From: Epiperipatus broadwayi
Taxonomy: Eukaryota > Onychophora > Udeonychophora > Euonychophora > Peripatidae
DNA length: 64,000 nucleotides
Direction of reading: 5' to 3'
Assembly: GCA_028023455.1 (NCBI GenBank)
Contig: JAQFVV010013094.1
Location: forward strand, 186,001-250,000
A program made the translations under genes and the position numbers. This document shows, piece by piece, positions 1 through 12,397 of this stretch. Each line of letters begins with the position of its first letter. Position 1 is the first letter of the stretch. The notes below the pieces were generated by a model. It had not been told where the DNA came from and made no database searches. It saw only the letters and a program-made list of their open reading frames with translations.

Positions 1-60
1 ACATCAATTACAATCAACAATCTCAAACTGTTTTCAAGGCAACCCCCTTTTAACAATATA
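1..60. repeat. Foldback family E fragment cut by window edge
   Basis: Bases about 14-46 match, in reverse complement, one arm of the foldback at 36213-36305: an ACAATCTCAA block followed by a TCAAGGCAAC motif. The same TTGTCAAGGCAAC-type motif recurs near 55.6 and 55.8 kb. Only one arm is visible because the window starts here. Confidence 0.45.
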
Positions 61-1525
61 TATTCTAACCTAAAAATATATTGGCTAACTAGATCGAATG
101 ATGAATCCATTTCTAATCTAATTTAACTTAGTGGAAATAATTCATTTCTAACCTAATAAATAAATAACTATTACTTTGAGACTCTGATTAAAGGAATATA
201 GATTTATAAATGAAAACGTGGACTATGCTCTGTGGTCGGTTAGTTATAATAATTCAGCTGCTGAGATATGCAATTAAGACGAAAGAAATTAAAATCATAA
301 AATAAATTATCATCAGTAAAATAAATAACTTGGGGAAGAGAGAGAAAACGGCAATCATTCTCTAATTAATAATTTAGAATAAAAATACCATTCTCCCTTT
401 ATCAAAACACATTCCCTGAACTATAAGTATTTGCACCTTTAAATAATAAAGATATCTTCTCATGTTTTTATTAATGGTTTTTTAAATATATATATATACG
501 TAAATTATTTGCCAATATGATCTGAAATGAACTTTACTGCTATAAATTAAAATGAAAGTAAAATACCATTCTTATTGAAATTCAAGCTCTTTTATGCCAC
601 AACATAATTATAATAGTAACAATAATTAATAACTTCTTAAATAATGAATAATGATATTGATAATAATCTCAGGGTTCCTTTGTTTATTCTAGGAAAATAC
701 TCTATAGTACTGTGCTGTCACATGTGTGACTGGCATTCTGGTAGGCTATAGGAAACATTCACTTCACTTAAAAGCTAATGTGTCCTCACATATCATAACG
801 ACTACCATAACTATTTAAAGGGATGATAAATATGATCAATAATGAAATAAATAATTACATAAAATTTGGAATAATACAGCCTTTGTATCCAGGATTTCAG
901 CCAGAATAATAGAAAGACAAGGGTATGTTTTTGTATCCTTCCATCATCCATGACAACACAATAAATTAACTAAAACTAATTAATTCAACAATTTAACTAA
1001 AATGTAACTAGAATAATATGCAGTCAGGGTTAATAACTTAAAAATAAATTCATTTTACTATTAAATAATAATGCTTAATCTGAAGTTTGCAATTACCATA
1101 ACTATCATCAAAATGAAATGTTCAGATCTGCATAAATTTGTTTATCTGGTACATTAAGATTTCTAAAGTTTGAAATAATTTAGGACTCAAGGAAAATGTT
1201 TTGCGAATATTTTGCAAACACACTTAAACTTGGCATATATAAAAAAATAAATTGACAACGAATATTGAATAAGACTACAATTTATTATCAACACAGAACG
1301 AAACAAAACACACAAATTTATTAAATAATATAGCATTGATACTACAAATACATTAAGCTGTCCTCTACCAGGGTATAAATTAAAATAACAAATTCTTCTA
1401 GGTTTCAGATCCAGCTATTACACTGGAGCAACTAGCTAAAATGTGCAGCTGATTTACCACTGCACTGATTTATAATTTTAGTAAACTTTCTATAAAATAA
1501 ATCTCTTACTTTGAATTATTGACTA
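61..1525. other. AT-rich non-coding DNA, nothing recognised
   Basis: No open frame with protein-like composition and no second copy of this stretch was seen in the window. It holds only homopolymer runs and a short TA run near 490. Confidence 0.6.
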
Positions 1526-1527
1526 AC

Positions 1528-1563
<36 letters not shown>

Positions 1564-1566
1564 TAC
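1528..1566. repeat. (ATT)n microsatellite
   Basis: About twelve ATT/TTA triplets in a row with one interruption near the right end. Confidence 0.9.
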
Positions 1567-1680
1567 GATATGAAGTGCACAAGAGTAATTACATATTATT
1601 TGTGTAACCTAATAAACTGGATTCAAATACAATTCTTTTAAAATATTAACTCTATTACTAATAAAGGTAACCAAGTTACA

Positions 1681-1975
1681 GTTTATAATTAAAATATACA
1701 AAATGCGCTAACACGCACAAGCACACAAAGCTAAAAACAAATAAAGCAAATATATATTATTTTAATATCTATTCATTAAAAGGCTAAGTGCTTTCAAGGT
1801 TCAAGCCCTCATAATCATAGCCGTATTACAAAATATAATAAATTGACTCGGAGTGATGCAAATTTATGCAAATGAAATAATTATGCATCCATTTCTTGGA
1901 TATTTGCTTTATTTGTTTTTAGCTTTGTGTGCTTGTGCGAGTTAGTGCATTTTATATATTTTGATTCATAATTGG
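1681..1975. repeat. Foldback element with 75-bp arms
   Basis: The left arm at 1681-1754 and the right arm at 1901-1975 are reverse complements with a few mismatches. Both contain a GCACAAGCACACAAAGC-type core. The spacer is about 146 bp. No coding sequence is present. The size and structure suit a MITE or foldback element. No clear target duplication was found. Confidence 0.75.
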
Positions 1976-2249
1976 CCACAAAGTATAAACTATTTGGTTT
2001 ATAATTAAAAAAATTATGACATTTATCAGAAATCCCAATCACTATTTCATGTTTAACCTAATGTCCACAGAAATTATAATACATATTTGAATTATGAATG
2101 ACTTAATTCAAGTGAAGAATATTTCTTAACTATTGATAACACTAAAACATTGTATTCGAATATTCCTTTAATAAATGTTTTAAAATATGCAATTTTAAAT
2201 TAATTTTCTCCATTGGTTTGCTTGTGAGCTACCACCAAGGCTTGGTAGC

Positions 2250-3010
2250 ACAATACAGATATTGATCCAAATTACTAAGGCATTACTGATAATAAAGTGC
2301 ACCTTGAGGAACTAACACATCAAATCCAACATTTATCCTTGCCATAACTTTTAAACAGAGCATGATAATGTACACCTTCTATGGTGGAAAGATATTTAAT
2401 TTCACATGAGAAATGCAAAGATACCAACTAATGTCTGCAGAGTAAAATACTACACTAAAGCATTTGGTGGTTTCTAGCCTATCTCTCAGGCATAAAATGT
2501 AAGTGTAGACTCTGTTTCACCACTTAAAGAAAAGAACATGCACCAAAGATAATCCTCTCTTGGTATTAAACTACATTAATTATATTAAATATTATATATA
2601 CTCTGGATAGTCCTCTTCATGGGACTCGGTCACATTGACTACAAAATATACCATCACACTATATCAAAACTAATACTCTCATGGAAAATAAAGTACTTTG
2701 GGGAGAGCATCTCCATCCCACAAAACAAAATACATAATAAATATTAAAATATGCTGATATTAAACATATACCAACTCTATACTTAGTCAAGATAGCAAAA
2801 CCCACTAATAATAAATCTATATTAAAATGTATACTTCAATCAATATCTGAAACCAATGAACTAAAATACACATGTCTCAGCCAAGTGACTGTACATAACA
2901 TGCAGAAAAGTATAATAAATTTAATTTTAATCAAGGAACATTCAACAGCAATGTATAGCATAAAAGCTTAAACTAAAATAAAGTGGACATACTATGAAAG
3001 AATATCTTTT
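2250..3010. repeat. Dispersed repeat family H, copy 1
   Basis: This block aligns by eye, in the same orientation, with 23100-23730. Shared landmarks in order are a TATGGTGGAAA start, a TTTCACCAC block, a CTCTCATGGAA block, an AATAAATTTxxxxTAAxxAAGGAACA block and a final AAAGTGGACA. The copies are diverged, with indels. No protein is evident in either strand, so the family is either non-coding or too decayed to read. Confidence 0.6.
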
Positions 3011-4500
3011 AATAAATTGATTAACTAATGTAATATAAATTCTATTGAAACTTTAAATAAGAAATATATTGTTATAGCATTTTTTTTTAAATAGTTACTT
3101 CTGATAAATTTAAAGTACTGTTTTACCCATTAAAAAAATTTAGAAAAACATTTTTTCTTTTTAAATATCTAGCATGCAAGGTTCATATCTCCAATTGCAT
3201 GTAATAAATCAGATATATTTCACAGGTATCATTACAAGACCCTTAAAATATTATGTAATAAATATAAACTTTAATTATACATTAATATCATAAAACAAAA
3301 TAAAATTTTACCAATTAGTTTTTTTTTCTTTTTTTTTCAAAAAAACAACAACAACAAAAAAAACATTAAATAAACAAATAAATATTATTTCATTAGCAGA
3401 ACTATTTCTCTGCTGTGCTGTCTATCCAGGTAAAGAGTTTCCATTCAGTCACATTCTACAAAGCACAAGGCACTGAAATTAATAAATGCATTTTTTTTTA
3501 ATCTAATGAAAAGTTTTTTTTTGGCAATTATAATAATAAACATGTAAAAAAATGTAATTGAAACAAAGCTTAATTCCCAACTTGATTACAATGATAAAAA
3601 TCTGGATCCTGAAAAAGCAAATATTATAACATCGACGATAAACATACACATTATTTGAAGACTATATGTATAGTTAGCTAACTAGAACATTAAAGAAGAT
3701 GTGCACATTTTCCTACAGACTAGTATTATAATAACTGCAGTTGAATTAGAGAATGAATGAAGCTACAAGAATTCCATTATGGACACAATATAAAATATAA
3801 TTTAATTTTATTCTCAGGTCACTAAAGATATTATTATGTTGTCTTTCACAATTTTAGCACTTTACTTTCAAATAGTTTTTTTTTTCAAAAAATGCACGTA
3901 TATTTAATTTTTACATTTATTTCAAATAAGTCATTTTTTTTAGAACACAAGTACATAATTTATTATTATTATTTTTCAAAATCTTTTTCCCGGATGATTA
4001 TCAGTGAACCAAACATATTCCAATGTACAAAGCACCTTCGTTATTTACAAAAGCAGACAATCTTTTTTTTTTAAAAAAAAATGCAGGTAAATGTTTTAAG
4101 TTTTTTTTCTAATATTCCGTTTATTTTTCTTTCATACCAGGAAAATATTAGTAAATAAGAATAAGTCATGAAATAATTAGCTTTAACTTGGAAAATAGTT
4201 GTTTTCTTTACTTCAGATAAAACAACAATTTTGTTTATAATTTGCATTGATTCCTCTATTTTAGTTTTGTTAAAAAAAATCCAACTTTTAAGACATGATA
4301 ATTAATAATGTAGAAAGTTTTAAAATGGCAGATATAACAAAGGTAACAGAATGTCTTAACAAAATTTTTACCCAAACATTGTAGATGGAATTTCAATTAC
4401 AATAATAATTTGTTTTTACAAAACTAGGAAATAATAAAGTTATGAAATTTAGTACTGTTATCTTTCAAAGGGAAGAAGATGAAAAAAAAATGAACTCCCC
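3011..4500. other. AT-rich non-coding DNA rich in A and T runs
   Basis: Many runs of 8-10 A or T occur at about 3080, 3320-3360, 3490-3520 and 4060-4080. The small open frame at 3892-4074 has homopolymer-driven composition and is not supported as a gene. Confidence 0.6.
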
Positions 4501-4519
4501 CCTAGGAAACATCCATTAA

Positions 4520-5545
4520 GTAGAGATAATCTATCTTTTAATATTACTAAGAAATTATCAATTGCTACTAATTAACATTTCCTGAGGCTAAGCAAGTTTT
4601 TCTCATAAATCTTGTTGGGGGTTTTTGAAGCAAAACGGGCCCTCTTTAGTTCAAACCCAAATTCCTATATGGATTTAAACCCAGAAAGCCATATTCATAG
4701 GTGTGAGGATGTAAAAGAATAGCATCTTTTTTGACATTCTGCAACTAATATTTTTGTTCTCCAGAAAGTTGTATATATTGAATTAAATGTTTTATATGGA
4801 TTGTTATTATAATAACAAATAGAAATGACACTCCCAACAAAAGAGAGCCTTTATAGGTTTATGAAAAATCTTTCTTAGCCTCCTCAGAAATTGTTGATTA
4901 CTAGTAATTGATAATTTCTTAATAACATCAAAAGGTAAAGTTTATTTCTATTTAATGGATATTATCTCCTCATTTCTATTTATTTTTTTAATAACAATCC
5001 ATATAAACCTCAGATTTAGGTGCAGAGCTCTCAGATCCAAGGTTCCTTACTGAAGGCCACAAGCCAGAAATTAGTTTGGGGATATTGGATGAATAGACAC
5101 TAGATAGGGATTTTAAGCACAAGCCTTCTGGCATTCATTACTCTGTCTTTCTTTGAGTGACACTACTGTATGGAGAGAATTTTTCCTATTTTAACAATCC
5201 ATATAAACATTTAATTCAATATATATAACTTTCTAGCGAAATGAAAAAATATTATTTACAGAATGTTAAGATAGATGCTATTCTTTAACATTTGCACACC
5301 TATAAAATAGCTTTCTGAGTTTAAATCCACATAAGAACTTGGGTTTGAAATAAAAGAGGACCCCTTTTACTTGAAAGACCCCCAACAAATCAACTATTAT
5401 AGGTTTATGAAAAACCTTGCTTAACCTCAGGAATTGTTAATTAGTAGTAATTGATAATTAATTTCAAAGGTAAAGTTTACCTCTATTGAATAGATATAAA
5501 CTCTTCATTTCTATTCATTATTAAAATAACAATCCATATAAACAT
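4520..5545. repeat. Foldback family B, interrupted by a nested insertion
   Basis: The left arm (about 4540-4815) and right arm (about 5193-5480) are reverse complements over nearly 290 bp. Matching landmarks are GTTGGGGGT, a hexanucleotide-interrupted CAAACCCAA block, GAATAGCATCT and GTTTATATGGATTGTTA. In addition 4816-5008 repeats 5385-5545 directly, so the element has complex arms. A family A piece sits at 5009-5192 between two copies of a 16-bp sequence. No coding content was seen. Confidence 0.7.
5009..5192. repeat. Family A repeat, copy 1 (nested in family B)
   Basis: Matches the family A core: CTCTCAGATCCAAGG, then CCACAAGCCAGAAA, GGGGATATTGGATGA, CACTAGATAGGGATTTTA and ACTACTGTATGGAGAGA. 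It is flanked on both sides by the 16-bp sequence AACAATCCATATAAAC (4993-5008 and 5193-5208). That looks like a target duplication, although family B also carries this sequence at its own end. Confidence 0.75.
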
Positions 5546-5584
5546 TAAATTCTATATATATAGAAGCAATCACTCTGTAGTCAG

Positions 5585-5645
5585 AGTGAGCTTCATGCTT
5601 TCCTTCCTAAAAACTAACCATTTACAAGGGTTCAAACCCAGCAAT
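5585..5645 (+). other. Possible tRNA-like / pol III B-box sequence
   Basis: GGGTTCAAACCCA at about 5628-5640 fits a pol III B box, and a loosely A-box-like GTAGTCAGAGTGAGC lies about 50 bp upstream. This could be an old SINE head. No second copy was found, so the call is weak. Confidence 0.25.
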
Positions 5646-6160
5646 TATATTTAATGTACTAACCTTGCCATTACCTACTACGTGGCAATGTATATATGTA
5701 ATATGCTTAAACTTTACTGTATAATAAATATTTTATAATTTTGATTTTGATATTTTCATACTTTTGAATATTTTATTTAAGCTTGTGTTTTTTTATTTTA
5801 AAAGAGAATTCGTTAACCATGTAAAGTTTGTCATTTTTGTAAAAATTATTTGCATTTAATTTCACCTTGTAAAATAATGAAAGATATAACCAAGATGGCA
5901 GGTTCAAATCAACCCATTGTGAAGTTTTCTTCACTAATTAAATATTTAAATGCTTGATTTTCATTAATCACAATATCGTCTTATCAATTTTTACTTTTAT
6001 AATTTAAAGACTTTAATTAAAAGTTTTGCTAATGAAAGTGATTTGAAACTTTTCTTCTTATATCTTACTTTTAATTAAAATGAACTGTAATCTGCTCAGG
6101 AATTTATTCATTGTCTCATCTGCCTCTAGGCAAATAAGCCAAAGCATTTCTGTAATAGCC
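5646..6160. other. AT-rich DNA, nothing recognised
   Basis: No repeat partner or coding frame was found in this stretch. Confidence 0.5.
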
Positions 6161-6167
6161 TGGGTGG

Positions 6168-6205
6168 TATAAATAGTATAGATTGAAGATAAAAGACAGT
6201 CAGTT
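6168..6205 (+). promoter_or_regulatory. TATA box plus initiator, promoter-like
   Basis: TATAAATAG at 6168-6176 is followed 32 bp later by TCAGTT (6200-6205), the classic invertebrate initiator. This is the standard TATA-to-start spacing. The 250 bp downstream are clearly richer in GC than the surroundings. It could be the promoter of a solo LTR or of a host transcript. The gypsy LTR further on carries TATAAATAG with nearly the same spacing. I found no gene attached to it. Confidence 0.4.
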
Positions 6206-7139
6206 TTAGTCTGTCTTACAGTTTGACAGTATTTGTTTGTACTTAGTTTTTAGAATGTCTACTGAGTAGGTCACTGAACCGTCTATCCCCGGGTCTCTCA
6301 GAGCTGCTTGTAGTATGCTACTGTGAAACTCCAGTCATGGAAGAAGGCTGCCACCAATGAAGAAGCAGTAGTGACCGAGATTGCTGACCACCAAGCTAAT
6401 ACCTGTAAACTAAAGCCCAAAGAATGAACCACCTAGCCTTTGTAACATTGCCAAGGTAACAGTTCATGCTTACCTATATCTGTGATAATTAATGTTTTTT
6501 TGTTGTTATATATTTGTACCTAATCTCTGTTTGAAAGTCTCTCTATAAACCTATACATTATATCCATGTAAATGCTTTAATCTACTTAAGTTAAAATCTT
6601 ACATTTTATTTAGTGCAGAAAATTTTATTATCATCATTATTTGCTTTTTATTTTTATATGTCATTTATATGACAAAACAACTTAACTCTGCTAACCTCTA
6701 TTTTAGATTAGTCTTTTAAATTTCCCCTCCCCTGCTTCTGGGATATTTTAATTATGTTAAATTATTTGTTTGAAAGCCATGGCTCGCTGGGTTGAGAAAT
6801 AGTTAAAATAATATTTTTGTTTATAGGCAGATTATTATTTTTATACTGCCTTGAGTGTATTTTTATTCATTATAAATTTAATGTGATCCAAGAACTCTAT
6901 TACTTAAATTCCAGATAAGATATTTTGAATAATAATGACTGTCTATTTTTATTCTTAAATAATTATTTATATGTAACGCTTTTAGCATTATAATATTAAA
7001 TAATGCTTATTGATTCCAAATGCATGTGGGACCTGTTTAATGAAGGGAAATGTAATCATATGTCAGTATGACATTCATTTAGTTTTAGATTTCAGTTATA
7101 TAATTTGGTTTAGTGTATAAGTCATGTCATTATGCCCGA
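6206..7139. other. Downstream of promoter-like site; no gene recognised
   Basis: 6240-6480 is less AT-rich and has a possible transcript-like character, but stops occur in all frames. 6480-7139 returns to AT-rich DNA with no repeat partner in the window. Confidence 0.4.
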
Positions 7140-7520
7140 TTCAAATTTTATATTTAGGCCATTAATTATCTTGACATCATTAAAGGATGCAACCTAGTGT
7201 CATAGCATTGCCAGCGTGAGTCAGCCATCGTTGTTATTTGCTTTGTCATAACTTGAGGATGATCAGGAACTCTGAATCCTCCACTTATTTGTTTTAGCTG
7301 GCATAGGAAATGCCCTAAGACATTTTCGAAAAGAGTAGCAGTAGCTCTGCATTGATACCCTACGTGGACAATTGCATCTCCATACCTTCCTTTTTCTCTC
7401 CAGGTATGACCTGTCAGAAGAACTAGCATATCATTTTTAATTCCCACTTAAATGATGAAGCGTCTACTTGGCCAAAATGGACCGAATCTTATATCTTGCT
7501 GCCTCATGCTCGCACCGTGA
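7140..7520 (-). other. GC-richer island with a 93-codon open frame, unrecognised
   Basis: This island stands out from its AT-rich flanks. The minus strand is open for 93 codons (7447 to 7166) with mixed, protein-like composition: His, Arg, Cys and Trp are all well represented. I do not recognise the protein. There is no second copy in the window, no splice context I would trust and no neighbour that suggests a role. It could be an exon fragment, a retroposed pseudogene or chance. Confidence 0.25.
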
Positions 7521-8324
7521 TTTCTTATAGTATTTTAGAATAATGCCTAAAACTAATCTATAAGCCATAACACTGTGATATAACTAAACCATTTTATTAT
7601 TTATTAGTATATTTATATTTAGAATGTCACGAAAAAGCTTACATTAAGCTATTTCCCTTAGGCGAATGACTCCCGCATGCGTAAATGAATTTTACTTATT
7701 AGATTTTAGTTCAAGAATTAAAATATAATATTTGTTATATTGAAATTTGTTTTATCGCTTTGTTGTTCGATAATTAATAAATATAATGGATGTCAGAAAC
7801 CAATTTACCTGGCATTGCAGTTGTATATATGTATATTTCTTGTTGTGATCGAAGTGGCACCGATCATAGTTTGTTAAATGCATTATGTTAATTTATTCAA
7901 ACACTAAAGTGTCTCTCTCATGAATGCTTTTGTCTAGGTCATTATTTAACCAAAATAGCGTTTCTCTTTATAAACCCATTTTATAATTTTTTCTTTTTAA
8001 ACATTGGCATATAAATAAATCGCACTATATATGTATAAGCGTGACATCCCATAATAACTACAGATGTAAGCATAATCAAAATATTCTAGCGTGAACTATA
8101 TAAATAAAATATGTTTAGAATAAAAAATTTTTTTTATATAATATTAAATTGAAGTATCTTTTAATCCTATCCAGAGTTCGAATCTTTATTTTGGTTAGTT
8201 TGTAAAATATAAAAAGGTTTATATAATTATGTATAATTCTAGCTCTCTTATCTTATTCGGGGATTCATCCTCAAAAACCCCAGTTCCAGTATCATGTCTC
8301 TGTACCGCTGTGCCATAATCTGGT

Positions 8325-8327
<3 letters not shown>
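7521..8327. other. AT-rich DNA, nothing recognised
   Basis: No repeat partner and no coding frame. Confidence 0.5.

Positions 8328-8375
<48 letters not shown>
8328..8375. repeat. (TA)n microsatellite
   Basis: About 24 TA units form a perfect run. It is bounded by GGTACAA on the left and TTGTAC on the right, so the whole tract is palindromic. Confidence 0.95.
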
Positions 8376-8378
<3 letters not shown>

Positions 8379-10437
8379 ACTATTGAGGTATATATCAAAC
8401 TTTGTAATCAGTATACATTATTAAAAAAAAATTAAAATTCAATATATCATTTAAACCTTTGACTGAAATAATTCCTTCACAACAGAAGCCATAACAGTGT
8501 AATACACAGTTCAAATTCTTTATATACATTAAAATAATTCATGACTTTATTATAACATTATGTACATACACACTCATAGATACCCAAACATCTCATTAGG
8601 AATAAACATAAAATGCCAATTTTAAATAAATCTGTTATGTGTAAAAATGATTAATGTTTTAAATAATGTTTAAAAAAACAATAATTGCTTGATAAAGTTT
8701 TCTAAATAAAATTGTGAGGAAGTCATGCATAACCATAACAACCAGGAATATTAATAAAAAACCAAAAGAGGAGTCAAAAATAGTTCCAAATTAGTGTCAA
8801 CAAAAATGAAGGGATATTGCTTTATTTTCTTTTAAAGCATATTCATTTTCTATATACATTCACCTGTCATAGAAGAAAATTAAAACACAGCAGACTATCT
8901 TATCACTGGAGTGATAATGCATATTGTAATACTTCTGTTACATGGCACACAGTAACATAATGTGTGTGCACAAATATATATAAAGTTGAAAGAAAAAATA
9001 AAAACAGACAAAATTTTGTAAATATTTCTCTACATTTCCCAGAATAAAAATAATCCTAGTAAAAGATTAAATAATTTTGGATTTAAAATAAAGGTTTATT
9101 ATAAATTAAACATTTAAAAAGGTCTAAATAAATATTAATATTGTATTCTAAATTTAAAATTAAAAACAAGCACATTTCTATTATTTATTACTAAAAATAT
9201 TAATATATCATACGTGATAAAATTCCAAAAAGTAGCTTTTAATTAAAAGTGATTTGGAAACAAAGAAAAAGTTTTTAAATAGTGTTTTTGTCACCCCACA
9301 TGACTATATAAAAAGAGTTGATAAAAGAATAATTTAATTGGCTAATAGTAGTTTTTTGGAATAGGAGTTGGCTAGTAATTTTTTTGAGAAGCAGTTAGCA
9401 GCAATTAGCTGGTCAGAATAGCTAGCTGCAGAGTTGGTTTTCCAAAGTTGGAGAGAGCTCCCATGAAGATCTAAAGAAGGCAAAGGAGAACAAGTCCATC
9501 AGCTGCTCCATAGTTCTACAGAGGAGTTTTGATTCACATGAAGTCAGGGTCAACTGACAATGAATCAATTAGCCTGCATGAACATGTTCTAGAAAACAGT
9601 TTGCTTGCTTATTTAATCCTAGACAGAAAGAAGATCACTGCGGACTAAAAACTTGTCCCAATGATGACACTTACCCATCAGCTTGATAAAGAAGTTGTTA
9701 TGCATATGCTGCTTTATCTAGATAAATGCATCACATCATATTTATATAAAGTGAGTTGTTTTAAATAATTCATTTAAAAATGACATTTTAAAAGTGATAG
9801 ATATATATAGAACAATATTTTTTAAGTCATTTAAAATCTATATATTTTTTTTTAAAAAAGGCTAAAACAAGAAAATAATTTTGCTTGAATTTGAATTTAA
9901 AAGAAAAGCTAAGAGTAAAGAATTAATTCATAGATTACCATAGTTTTTTTTTTTTTAATAAAGTGAATCTCTTTTATACCTGCTGTATTATTTTTAAAAT
10001 CTATAAATTTTAATCAATAGTGACCTGTTAGGATAGATACTGTTATAGGATATTTTGTTTTTAAGGGAAAATAAACATTTAAAATCTAAGTTTAAAGACA
10101 TTATAATCAATCAAATATTTTGAGAGTAATCTATCAAGACTGATTTTATTTTATTTTTAAAAAAGGAAAAAGCCTTTATTATTAAAGCAGTGAAATTAAT
10201 GTATACTCAAAATGAAATTAATTATGATAGATGTTAATAATTTTATTATTGTGATAAATTTAAATATGATAACAAATGAATTTCATTTATATGTTAGTCA
10301 ATTATATGTTTTATGTAAGCCCATTGTGGTATTTTATATCATTTAAAAGTAATAACAAAAAATGTTTATTTTATAACAAGTCAAATAGGTTCAGAAATTA
10401 TTATGCCACATGTATGTATGCATATATATATATATAT
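8376..10437. other. AT-rich DNA, nothing recognised
   Basis: 9380-9700 is somewhat richer in GC, with purine-rich and Gly/Glu-codon-like text but frequent stops. The open frame at 10276-10548 runs into foldback family C and is not a gene. Confidence 0.5.
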
Positions 10438-10922
10438 TCAATAGATGGCGTTTTACCAAAAACACCGCCCAAGCTGTTTGTTTACAGAAATGACAAAAGA
10501 GTCAGAATTCACTATCTCTTTCATTTTGCCCACCCTCAGATCAGCTGATTTCAAGCTAATTTGCTATCATCAGTGAAGGATAGAGCTAGAAACTAGATCT
10601 AAACACTGACTCCAAGTGTTTATGCAAAAAGTTTCTATCAGTTTGCAAGCATGAAATTTTTCAGACTGGTAAAGTCTTCAAACTCAGCCTAACAAGCTAG
10701 ATAGCTATATGGCTCTGATAAAAACTTTTTGCATAAACACTTGGAGTCAGTGTTTAGATCTAGTTTCTAGCTCTATCCTTCACTGATGATAGCAAATTAG
10801 CTTGAAATCAGTTGATCTGAGGGTGGGCAAAATGAAAAAGATAGTGAATTCTGACTCTTTTGTCGTTTATGTAAACAAACGTATGCTTGGTCGGTGTTTT
10901 TGGTAAAACACCATCTATTGAT
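10438..10922. repeat. Foldback family C, copy 1
   Basis: Arms of about 190 bp (10438-10628 and 10730-10922) are inverted copies with about 95% identity by eye. The ends read TCAATAGATGG on each strand. The arms carry GTGAATTCTGACTCTTTTGTC and GATCTAGTTTCTAGCTC blocks. The centre (10629-10729) is unpaired here but matches the second copy. No protein is encoded. This suits a non-autonomous DNA transposon. Confidence 0.85.
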
Positions 10923-11027
10923 CATAAATACAAGCAGCAGCAAGTTAACGTGATTAAAACTTGTTTTTGTTTTTCATAAATGTACCTTTAATAGAGGCTT
11001 TGACTATGTGGTGAAACTGAATTGAGA

Positions 11028-11315
11028 TCAGACCCATATAGCTATCTAGCTTGTTAGGCTGAGTTTGAAGACTTTACCGGTCTGAAAAATTTCATGCTTG
11101 CAAACTGATAGAAACTTTTTGCATAAACACTTGGAGTCAATGTTTATATCTAGTTTCTAGCTCTATCCTTCACTGATGATAGCAAATTAGCTTAAAATCA
11201 GCTGATCTGAGGGTGGGCAAAATGGAAGAGATAGTGAATTCTGACTCTTGTCGTTTATGTAAACAAAGCAACAGCAAGTTAATGTGATTAAAACTTGTTT
11301 TTGTTTTTCATATAT
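11028..11315. repeat. Foldback family C, partial copy 2
   Basis: It repeats the centre plus one arm of copy 1, in inverted orientation relative to the left arm of copy 1. A block of about 45 bp ending in ACTTGTTTTTGTTTTTCATA closes both copies (10932-10979 and 11268-11313), which suggests a tandem duplication about 335 bp apart. A TA run follows at 11312-11325. Confidence 0.75.
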
Positions 11316-12397
11316 ATATATATATTGTAACAGGTCTATCCCTTTTCCCCATTATCTGCTTGAGGTAATCATTTTTCCATGAGTATGAGCATATATATAC
11401 ATATATACACATGTAAACAATAAAAAAGTCAATAAAATGAGAATTGTGTTATTATCCACTTTATTAAATGTGATCTTTTACACTATCACCTTGATTCAGT
11501 GTGAAATATCTTATACAAAAATAATTACCTTCAATATCATACATAGTATATTTATGGATATCTCACTAGAGACTCCAAGCACCAATCTTGCCAGTAAAGA
11601 ATTATACTAGAAAATATGAAGTCTATAACATGATGCTATAATGACCCAACCTTCAGCTAGTTTTCCCAGGGGGGGTGATAAAATTACTGGGAGTAGGTCT
11701 AATCTATTTTAATATACAATTTTCCTTTTTTAAACTTTGATCGTCCTTTCATCTTTATCGTTTTTAACTTCTCTTTCACATCTAGAAACTCCCACGAGTG
11801 CTACTTTTTATGCTCCCTTCTTAGGTAAATGACATTGGATAATTTAATCACCTGGCAGCCACATTACGTGTATGTCACAACTACCAAAAATAAGTAAGTA
11901 GTCAATCAGCTTTTAAAAATTGGTAATTATTTTTTCTTTCCTTCCGTAACTAACATAAATAAAAAATGAAAAAAAAATTGTATTGTTCACCTAGTTATAA
12001 GATAATAAAAATGTCTGTAAAATTATTTGTTTCTATATGTTATGAAAGGATTGAAGAAAATATTTTTTAAAAAAACTTGTAAAAGAACCAAAGAGAAATC
12101 TTCTAACTTGTTTGTGATCAATCTATTGTTTGAAGAATATCTGTGGAATGGAAATAAATAGGGTTGAAACAAGAAACTGTGGAAGTCTAGTCCAATCTGG
12201 TAGTCTAGTCTACTTTAGTCTATTTAAAGACTCAATTCAAGAAGCAGTATTGCAGTGATCCTATATAGAGGAGAGAAACCACTAGTTAATACTGTTTTCC
12301 ATCGTAACTTGGATGGCTATATTTTACTAACTGTTTTACAGTATTTTTAAATACTTCATTTATAACAGCAAGTTTTATGGCTTTATCTAACGGAAGA
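11316..12397. other. No gene recognised; region 3' of the candidate exon
   Basis: Mostly AT-rich. A short run of TCTAGT/AGTCTA variants at 12185-12225 is a local low-complexity repeat. If the minus-strand exon at 12398-12574 is real, this would be its 3' untranslated side. I saw no obvious poly(A) signal close to the stop. Confidence 0.4.

Noticed and set aside
8328-8375. Replication origin or AT-rich control element
   Set aside because: It is a simple TA microsatellite and nothing else supports a function.
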